NCBI GenBank assembly: GCA_015680685.1
Contig: MNCI01025116.1
Coordinates: forward strand, 598,140 to 625,086
Source of the DNA: Gnetum montanum
Lineage: Eukaryota; Streptophyta; Gnetopsida; Gnetales; Gnetaceae
Direction of reading: 5' to 3'
Length of the DNA stretch: 26,947 nucleotides
Part shown: in pieces, positions 19,467-26,947 of the stretch
How positions within the stretch are numbered: the first letter of the stretch is position 1
How the letters are laid out: each line of letters begins with the position of its first letter
The notes under the pieces: model-generated
What the model was told of the DNA's origin: nothing
Database searches by the model: none
The model's input: only the letters and a program-made list of their open reading frames with translations
Made by a program: the position numbers and the translations under genes

Positions 19467-20700
19467 TGATGAGTGGCAAGGTACCCCTACACTCAACCAT
19501 ACGCATACAAGCATTTCATGCATGATCTAGTCGAACTCCGCAGACGGACTAGTTGTGGTATCCAGACAATTACTCGTTCGTTGTCTTCCCACCTAGACTA
19601 ATATTAGCTTTGTTACGTATGGTTTAGTCTAGAGTGAGGTGTATGATGTCGTTTCTAACCTAGTGCTACTCCTAGAGGCAATGAAAAATATCTTTGATTA
19701 AGCTAAGAGGAAAAGGGAGAGAGAATCTAAACTAATAGGAGATGGGGAGAGAGAATCTAAGCTAGCCTAAGTGCGATGAGCATCCGTTCCTTAATCATCC
19801 ATACACATGTTGGACTTCATGCATGACTACCACTAGGATTACCAAGCACATGGCCTAAGTACACTACTGGGTTACTAAATAGTCACACTTAAATGCTCAT
19901 GATTAAGTCATACTCATTCCGTGTTACTAGGAGATAAGGGTGAAGAGATATTAACTAAGAAAGAAGTAAATAACAATTAAATAAATAATTAGGCTAAGCG
20001 GATGCTGCAATGATGAAGTAATTTCGATCTTTCTTGCTAGTCATGTTCATGTCCAAGTACGTCACACTCGAATAAGGATGTCATACAATTACAATCATTA
20101 CCCTGCGGGCATGCACTGGGAGAAAAGGGTTAAGAGGACTAAGTGATTAACTTACATTAACTGTTCATTAATTAAGTTCTAAATGTTCCTAACACTAGTA
20201 TCTGTTCCCACTTGTTGTACACATCCTGAACCAGTGCAGTGTTGTTGGGGTTACCAAACGCTAATCATTACTAGGTTAGCAAGTGCTACACGCGTGCTCG
20301 AAGCGGTTGTACTAAGTGTATTTAACTAAGGGGGTTGAAGGTTGAGAGAGATGTTAATTAACTAGAAAAGAATTAAATAATAATTAACACTAATTAATCT
20401 ATTACGTATGCTACAAGGTTTATCATAAAGTTCATCTTTATTGCCGTACACAAAATTGTGCTTAGGTACAAATTGCTCGAATAAAGATCCATTCACTCTA
20501 TGACTCCTATTGTAGGCACACAGAAATAATTCTAACTTTGGAATAACAAAACTACAAGAATCTGGCTAAGGGTCTAAGTCTAACTATCTGGGACCAAGGG
20601 TGCTACCTCTTATTTATAGAAGATGAGGTAGGACGTGATATCACGTATGCGATATCACGTGGCGGATGCGATATTGCGTAAGCGATATCGCAGCTCATCA
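19467..20700 (-). repeat. Inner 3' LTR (1234 bp)
   Basis: TGATGAG...CTCATCA ends. Contains two diverged copies of one module, at about 19780-20085 and 20205-20505 on the + strand. An intact TATA box (tctataaata on the minus strand at 20620-20611) and ATATCGC palindromes (20636-20694) lie near its minus-strand start. Confidence 0.92.
20611..20694 (-). promoter_or_regulatory. Promoter block of inner 3' LTR
   Basis: Read on the minus strand: gcgatatcgc, gcaatatcgc, cgtgatatcgc and cgtgatatcacg in series, then tctataaata. This is the longest palindrome array in the window, with at least four related units in about 60 bp. CG to CA/TG differences between units look like deamination of methylated C. 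Confidence 0.55.
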
Positions 20701-20713
20701 TACCCCCACGACT
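20701..20713 (-). other. Polypurine tract of inner element
   Basis: On the minus strand 'agtcgtgggggta' directly precedes the 3' LTR start TGATGAG, identical to the tract in the left element. Confidence 0.8.
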
Positions 20714-22672
20714 GAATGAAAACTCATCTTTGAGTTCCTTACAAAATATTGGAAAGGTATGAGATTATTGACTTGAATGACAACTAATGGTGAATGGGAT
20801 GATGTGTGAATGGATCAATCATTAAAATACATGACAATATTAGTGTTCATAACTACAAGAATGAACACTATACACAATTGACATCCAACCTTATTTGGTA
20901 GCTGAGAGAGAAGAGAGAGAGAAAAAAGAAGAAGACATGTTCTTGCCAATGCTAGGATTGCATCTTCCATTGTCCATCTATAACCACGCCATCAGTCTTG
21001 TTCCTTGCACAACTATTCTAGCACCAATCCATCCTGAGTGTTTCCTCCAGATCCAATCCATTGCTATATGATTGTCATCTGCACACACAACATAGTCACA
21101 TATGAGCAAGGATAAGTAAATCACAATACAGTTGATACCTTGCCTCAGTGTAAGGTCCATTGGCTGAGTTGTGATATGGTTAATACGGATTCTAGAGATA
21201 TAACACTGGTGACTACCCAAGGTGTAGGGGTTAGGAAAATTTTAAAAATTGGACCAGGGCCCCCATGACTAAGAGTGATCCTCCAGTAGCAATAGAATGA
21301 AAAAAATATAAGAAATAAGAAATATGGAGAAAAAGAAATAACAGCAACGTCGATGAAATGGATGTTAAAGATGGAAATGAAAAAAACAAATGTTGATTGT
21401 AGAAATGTTTAAGGGAAAGAAGTTAACTGGTGCACCAAATAGGAATGCTAGTGAGTCCTCCCCAAAGTAGGCTCATGCCCTTGATGCCCTAACAATCCCA
21501 CATTTAAAGCATCCATAGGCTCTGGAAATGTCATTTGGAAGCAAGAGTTAAAGTCTTAACCACAAGAATTCACCAAAAAGAGAATAATGCATCAACCAAA
21601 ATATAGAGTACTGATACAACCAGCAATGAGGTGGAAAATGGAGAAAGAATGATGAGGAGAAGAGAATGGAATGGAGTCCCAAGAACAAGGTGGTGTATAG
21701 CCCCTAGTGTATGTATGGTTAATGTGATTGAGTAGATCTCATTCCAAATCCAGCCTCAAACAATCCACATCCAGTGACTTCGCATTAATACACTTGGCCA
21801 ATCCATCCACCTGAAGTAACAAGAATGCTTCTGCCAAAGATTCACCACCATTCCGAGAAAACGAGAAAGAAAAAAGTAGGAAGCGAGAGAGGGCCTTAGT
21901 TAGAGGAAACATGTTTGTTTAGTTCCATAACCAATGCTTGTAGCCCAAATAATTATTTTGTCTAAAGGGTGTGCTTTGAATTCTCACTGTGTGTGTTTTT
22001 TATTTTTTTATTGTGTGAGAACCACACTATGCAAAGACCTATTGTTATTGGCTTAGCTTCCCACAAATGGATCAATGTCAAAATGGTAAGGAAAATCAAG
22101 AAGAAAACATCCAAGCACCCAAGAGAATAGCCAGCACAAATGCATCAAATCCCTTTGAAGTCACACCCTTTTTAGTCCTTAAGTCCTTCCTTAGTTTGAG
22201 AAATGTCCAGTCACCAATTCGTTAATAGTTTTATCATTAGAGAAGGTGACTGCATAGTTCCAAGCCAAGAGAGACCATAGAAATTCATGGATGCATGGAT
22301 GACATGGACTCATTTCCTGTTATATCAAAAGAACCATACCTTAGTATCAACATTATAACTCAAAGGTAAAAACCAAACATTAGCAATTAATAGAATATAG
22401 TTCATACCACCATCATGAGCACTTATTAGGTGAAAAATCTAACAAAACAAAAACAACAAACAAAGACAAAAACAAAAACAAAACAAACAGTAACACAAAG
22501 AAATGAGAAAGTATATCAATGTTGCAAAACAAAAAGTTGTAAAATTAAAGTGAATAAAAAATATTTATTAATCTTTCTTGTTATTAGAATAAAGGATATC
22601 CCCCATAACTAAATGGTTGAGCATGGCAAGGATTAATAAATGAATGATGAGGATCCTTGCATGTTGGAAATA
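20714..22672 (-). other. Internal non-coding region of inner element
   Basis: No real ORF. The short minus-strand frame at 20978-21220 includes a sequence that starts right after 'tgtgtgtgcag' (acceptor-like, near 21085). It seems to be the remnant of the place where the left element keeps its accessory ORF. An internal polypurine-like motif lies at 21260-21272 and a conserved 'tttggggaggac' (minus) at about 21455-21468. A CAAAAA-rich simple repeat lies at 22440-22500. Confidence 0.55.
21260..21272 (-). other. Internal polypurine-like motif of inner element
   Basis: On the minus strand 'ttagtcatggggg', matching the left element's ttagtcgtggggg at 2048-2060 and the core of the true polypurine tract. 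It is 560 bp from the 3' LTR here and about 3.25 kb in the left element; most of the difference is the accessory ORF. Confidence 0.45.
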
Positions 22673-24192
22673 TCAAAACTTGGCCATACTTACCCCATTG
22701 GGGTTCACACACCTGATTATAGTAAGCATAGTGGGGTAATTTATAAGATGTGGTTCTTGGATAAAGGTTTGAGCCACTGTGATACTTGGGATCGTAAGAT
22801 GGTATGCAAGGATTAGGATGTTATCTTCCATGGCTGTATTCATTGGGCCATATGGTTGTTGGAGTGTTAATTGGAGGCCCTGATGAAGTAACACAAGGTG
22901 TTGGATTCGAAGAGAAGGATGCACCATAGTGTTGGACTTGTGCTGATTTGGAGAATGTTGTGGCCTTAGAATTGTGTTGTCCCTTCCTACGGTCATGTCT
23001 AAAGAAGGGACGCCTTTGATGTTGAGGAGGTCTCTCACTGCTATTAGCAATAGTAGCACAAGTAACGTTCATGGGTTGTTGTTGTGGTGCAGACACTTCA
23101 GGAATAGTTGGTGGTGAAATAGAAGGAGGGAAAGGATGAGAACGTTAAAATTTAGGAGAAGTGTAAGGTACACAAGGTGGTGGTTGTTTTGAGGACATGG
23201 GTTGATAGTACCAAGGAGAATGATAATGTGGTGAGATAGAGTATGTTGACCTAGTTGGAGAAATAGGATGTTGGAATAGATAGGCATTTGGATTCGGATG
23301 ATACGAAGGGTGTCTCCTATTTCAGGATGGCTTCCCCCATGACTGGAATTGTTGCCACTGTGATCAAACACAGTATCTCTGTATGAACTTTGGGTGTAAC
23401 ATGTTTCTCCAATGCTCATATAAATGTAACAAGATTGGGCATTGGCCCTTGGGATGATCGTACAGGTAAATGTTGCATTCATACGTATGATCGGCAATTG
23501 AGCTCTTATTTTCCTCATCCCTTCTTTCCAAATGTCTAATGATATTTTTTTCTACTTCTCGAGTTGTCAAAACTCTATCTCCAATAATATTGATATATTC
23601 CCCACACTTTTTATGCATCCATTCCAACATCTTATTGATCTTTGCCTTGATTTCCTCTAATGATTGTTGTACTGGCAAAGATGGTTCCTCCTCCTTGAGA
23701 TAGGTTGATTTCTCATTTTTATGATTATGGACCTCTGTTAAGTTGAGATTTTGGTCCTGTTGATGTTTTTCATCACTCTCCCATCTAGCCATTTCTCCTT
23801 CTTCTTTTGCTACTCGCTTAATAAGCTCTTGGAATTGATGGGTTTGTAGTTCATATAGTTGACCTTGGGCATACATCCCTAGGGTCTCTTTTGTTTCATC
23901 ATAAAGCCCATCAATGATATGGTACATTANGTAGGTGGCTCTCTTTACGATGCCTACGGGAGATTCAAACAGCCTCTTGTATTTACATTAGGCTTGTAGT
24001 GGCCAGTAGGGGTTCATCGTCATTGAGTAAGTTATGCTTTCATGCGTTGGGATGATGTTGCCTTTGTTTATGTTTATAAGAAACCCCCACCTTAGATTGC
24101 ATACTCCAATCTTCAATGTCATATAATTTGTTGGTTTTCCAATGAACTGCCTCACTAGATGTGGCATTATTATAGTCTTGTAGGAGAGGCAT
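22673..24192 (-). pseudogene. gag-like ORF of inner element, decayed
   Basis: First ORF after the primer binding site. The ATG at 24192 (MPLLQDYN) reads about 50 codons, then stops and frames shift. The longest piece (23927-23364) has GLYDETKETLGMYAQGQLY and LIKRVAKEEGEMAR, which resemble the end of the plant Gypsy gag domain. It is followed by a charged, Gln/Glu-rich segment. ECNIYLYDHPKGQC, near 23480, looks like a zinc knuckle whose second Cys became Tyr. The rest (to 22673) is Pro/Gln/His/Ser-rich and split over at least two frames. There is an unresolved base (n) at 23930. The remnant at 1-430 is the same protein's tail. Confidence 0.6.
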
Positions 24193-24317
24193 GGTTGTGC
24201 AATTGTGTGTGAATTTGTATGTGACTTTTTGTAATTATTTCTTCTTCCTAAGAGATATATCGTTAATTCCTATACAGTGACCTTGTACAATATAACTAAT
24301 CTAGATAACTAGCACTA

Positions 24318-24335
24318 TCCCCAGCAATGGCGCCA
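24318..24335 (-). other. Primer binding site, tRNA-Asp type
   Basis: The 18 bases on the minus strand (tggcgccattgctgggga) start one base after the 5' LTR. From memory they match the TGGCGCCGTTGCCGGGGA-type site, complementary to the 3' end of tRNA-Asp and common in Athila/Tat Gypsy elements, at 16 of 18 positions. This supports a Gypsy affiliation. Confidence 0.8.
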
Positions 24336-24336
24336 A

Positions 24337-25583
24337 TGATGAGTGGTGAGGTACCCCTACACTCAACCATATGAATATGAGTGTTTCATGCACGATCTGG
24401 TTAAACTCCATAGATGGACTAGTTGTGGTATCCAGACAGTTACTCGTAGATCACAGTTCGTTTTCTTCCCACCTAGACTAGTATTAGCTTTTTCATGTAT
24501 GGTTTAGTCCAAAGTGAGGTGTATGATGTGGTTTCTAACCTAGTGCTACTCCTAGAGGCAATGGAAAATATCTTTCATTAAGCTAAGAGGAAAAGGGAGA
24601 GAATCTAAACTAATAGGAGATGGGGAGAGAGAATCTAAGCTAGCCTAAGTGCAATGAGCATCCATTCCTTAATCATCTGTATACATCTTGGACTTCGTGC
24701 ATGACTACCACTAGGATTACCAAGTGCATGGCCTAAGTACGCTACTGGGTTACCAAGTAGTCACACTTAAATGCTCGTGATTAAGTCGTACTCATTCCGC
24801 GTTACTAGGAGGTAAGGGTGAAGAGATATTAACTAAGATTTTAGTAAATAATAATTAAATAAATAATTAAACTAAGTGGATGCTACAATGATGAAGTAAT
24901 CTCAATCTTTATTTCTAGCCATGTGCATGTCCAAGTACGTCACACTTGAATAAGGATGTCGTACAATTACAATCATCACCCTGCGGGCATGCACTGGGAG
25001 AAAAGGGTTGAGAGGACTAAGTGGCTAACTTACATTAACTATTCATTAATTAAGTTCTAAATGTTCCTAACACTAGTATTCGTTACCACTTACCTTACAC
25101 ATCCTGAACCAATGCAACGCTGCTGGGGTTACCAAACGCTAATCGTTATTGGGTTACCAAGCACTACACGCATGCTCAAAGCGGTCGTACTGAGTGTATT
25201 TAACTAAGGGGGTTGAAGGTTGAGAGAGATATTAATTAACTAGGAAAGTATTAAATAATAATTAACACTAATTAATCTATTCTGTATACTACAAGTTTTA
25301 TCATAAAGTTCATCTTTATTGCTGTACACAAAATTGTGCTCAGGTACAAATTGCTTGAATAAAGATCCGTTCACTCTATGACTCCTACTATAAGCACACA
25401 AAAATAATTTTAACTCTGGAATAACAAAACTGCAAGAATCTAGCTAAGGATCTATGTCTAACTATCTAGGACCAAGGGTGTCGCCTCTTATTCATAGAAG
25501 ATGAGGCAGGACACGATATCGCGTATGCAATATCGCGTGGCAGATGCGATATCACGTGGTGGATGTGATATCGCGGCTCATCA
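24337..25583 (-). repeat. Inner 5' LTR (1247 bp)
   Basis: TGATGAG...CTCATCA ends. It holds the same two-module structure as the 3' LTR (about 24655-24960 and 25075-25375) and ATATCGC palindromes at 25509-25577. Its TATA box reads tctatgaata on the minus strand (25498-25489), one transition away from the intact box of the 3' LTR. Confidence 0.92.
25489..25577 (-). promoter_or_regulatory. Promoter block of inner 5' LTR, TATA mutated
   Basis: Palindromes on the minus strand (gatatcacatcc, gatatcgcatc, gatattgcatacgcgatatcg) are followed by tctatgaata. The TATAAATA of the sister LTR has become TATGAATA, so this promoter is probably weakened. Confidence 0.55.
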
Positions 25584-25588
25584 ACTAG
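25584..25588 (+). repeat. Target site duplication ACTAG, right copy
   Basis: actag directly follows the inner terminus CTCATCA; identical to 19462-19466. Confidence 0.9.
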
Positions 25589-26253
25589 GATTATCAAGTG
25601 CTATGCTTTTGGTAAAACCAAGTAATAATGCTACTAGGATTACCAAGTGAATACATGTTTATGCTCAAAACTGGTCATGCTCATTCTACCAATTCATTAA
25701 TATGTATGAAAATGTAAATATTAACTAAGTACATGAAAAGTAAATTGCATGGAAATGTAAATATTAACTAAGTACATGAAAAGTAAATTGCATGGAAAGT
25801 AAATATAATCTAAGTCAAAGTGCTACAATGAATAAGAATCAATCTTGATCTTATTGTCATTCATGGAATGTGTCTAGGTACATTGCCATTCAAATAAAAT
25901 GTTGTACAACTAACTCAAATCCATACTACGAGCACTCATTGACTATTTTCTAAGACTACGAAATAAAACTGCAAGAGTTTGGCTACTCTATTGATAAAGA
26001 CTTATTTTCAAACCATGTGCTCAAGTGGTATATTTATATTCTAGCACATCATCTTATGATATTGGATATTTGACATCACTTTTTGGGCCCCTAATATTAG
26101 GTATTTGATTTTGAAGTTGACAAAAATCAACTTTTTAAACTTTTTACTTAAATATATGTGATGACATGCATCAAGGAATCTATGTTGAGGCATCTACATT
26201 GAGGCTTCTACCTCGATACAAATGTGTCAACGAAGGTAATTGATACTTCATCA
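25589..26253 (-). repeat. Outer 3' LTR, proximal (U3-side) part
   Basis: Ends cttcatca at 26253, next to a diverged polypurine tract. A TATA box (aatataaata on the minus strand, 26040-26031) is present, but the ATATCGC palindromes typical of the other LTRs are not. A 43-bp tandem duplication lies at 25711-25796. Confidence 0.75.
25711..25796 (+). repeat. 43-bp tandem duplication in outer LTR
   Basis: 'aatgtaaatattaactaagt' to 'ttgcatggaa' at 25711-25753 is repeated identically at 25754-25796. Confidence 0.9.
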
Positions 26254-26947
26254 TATGCCCACAACTGAGTAAAAACTTGTCCTTGAGTTAACAAGATAGG
26301 ACCAAGCTTTCTTACAAAAAATTAGGAATGATGGGATTATTAATTGATGTTAACTACTAACTAACTCTAAGTGCTGCATTACAAAATTTTATTTTAGTAA
26401 ATGCATACAAAATGAAAGAGTGAAAAAAAGATTAGACACACATTGAAGATTACAAAATTTGTAGAGGTCTTCAAAAATCCATTATAGATTATTTTTTTTG
26501 TTGTCACTAATGGTGGAAAACTTCCAACCTTGATTGTTATGTTGATGCTTCTCTAGTCATGCAAAACATTCTTGAAGGATGGATTGAAATTTCTTCTCAT
26601 CATCCCATGAATCTAGCACACATGTGAAGTTTGAGCTACTATCTTGTATGTGCTATGATTTGTCCATGGGCATATCCTTTGTTGTCCCCTTCTTTGCTTC
26701 ATTTTCATGCTTGGTAAAAGACCTTCTTCCTTAGACATTTCTTTTAACATCACTTGTAGTCATCAAAGGATCAACATTAGTTTTGGTAAATTTTTCTTTA
26801 ATAATCAACCCTTTTTGGATCCCTTAGTTTGCGTCTAAGCACAAGGTGATGACAATGTACTATGCCCAAGGCTATGAGGTAACTAAAATCATCAAGCTAT
26901 TCATATTATTTTGATTAATTACTATTAGTTACCATGATTTTTGAAAA
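26254..26947 (-). other. Outer element internal 3' region
   Basis: On the minus strand it ends in 'cagttgtgggcata', the polypurine tract. Further in, a lysine-rich, broken reading (with FQSILQECF and KHQHNNQGWKF, near 26600-26520) may be the tail of an accessory ORF. I do not recognise it. The element continues beyond the window. Confidence 0.4.

Larger units (their letters stand above)
19467..25583 (-). mobile_element. Inner complete LTR retrotransposon, non-autonomous (6117 bp)
   Basis: Complete structure on the minus strand: 5' LTR (25583-24337), primer binding site (24335-24318), gag-like pseudogene (24192-22673), non-coding internal region, polypurine tract (20713-20701) and 3' LTR (20700-19467), flanked by ACTAG duplications. 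The internal region is only 3.6 kb. No protease, RT, RNase H or integrase motif was found in any frame, so it would need proteins from a relative. LTR divergence is uneven, roughly 2% in some stretches to about 14% in the first 110 bp, mostly transitions, which indicates an old insertion. Confidence 0.92.
19115..26947 (-). mobile_element. Outer LTR retrotransposon (partial), interrupted by inner element
   Basis: The 3' LTR (minus sense) is split into 19115-19466 and 25589-26253, about 1.02 kb in total, by the inner insertion. The internal region continues from 26254 past the window end. Its ends read TGATGAG...(c)ttCATCA, and its polypurine tract is a diverged form of the family's. Its LTR matches the inner LTRs only in patches, so it is an older or separate subfamily. 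Confidence 0.8.

Noticed and set aside
22821-23518. Separate genes for the overlapping minus-strand ORFs
   Set aside because: They are frames of one decayed gag-like reading, shown by the matching remnant at 1-430.
23930-23930. Single n as a biological feature
   Set aside because: It is an unresolved base call inside the decayed gag-like ORF, not a feature.

Overview
The window is a repeat-dense stretch of plant nuclear DNA. It holds one apparently intact protein-coding gene, a cytochrome P450 of the CYP704 type at 10423-12649 on the + strand. It has six exons, five introns (all phase 0) and 511 codons. Almost everything else is retrotransposon debris. Low gene density, layered old LTR elements, two kinds of LINE and AT-rich spacers fit a large seed-plant genome; a gymnosperm is my guess, not something the sequence proves.

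Left part (1-6107, + strand): the 3' portion of a large LTR element. It contains a gag-like remnant, a long non-coding internal region, a broken accessory ORF of about 930 codons with a coiled-coil C-terminal half, a polypurine tract and a 799-bp 3' LTR. Next come a 148-154 bp tandem repeat (6131-6695), gene-free DNA, a ~300-bp tandem repeat (8520-9400), two small direct duplications and the P450 gene.

Middle part (about 13150-17880, - strand): the 3' end of a Ty1/copia element (LTR, RNase H and RT, all decayed) abuts a LINE that keeps ORF1 (zinc knuckle) and an ORF2 endonuclease joined by an ATGA stop/start overlap. The copia 5' half and the LINE RT are missing at the junction. AT-rich DNA without genes follows (17880-18820).

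Right part (18825-26947): a three-layer nest. A + strand LINE reverse-transcriptase fragment stops at 19114, where an LTR element (outer, - strand) begins. A second element of a related family (inner, 19467-25583, - strand) is inserted inside the outer LTR and flanked by a perfect 5-bp target duplication, ACTAG. The inner element has two LTRs (1234 and 1247 bp), an Asp-type primer binding site, a polypurine tract and a decayed gag-like ORF, but no recognisable protease, RT, RNase H or integrase. It looks non-autonomous.

The left and inner elements belong to one family, lie in opposite orientation and flank the P450 gene. Shared marks are TGATGAG/CTCATCA termini, arrays of palindromic ATATCGC motifs just upstream of a TATA box, a GTCGTGGGGGTA tract at the 3' LTR and a second internal copy of that tract's core. 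The main novelty candidate is this element family with its spliced-looking accessory ORF. I found no CRISPR array, operon or RNA gene.
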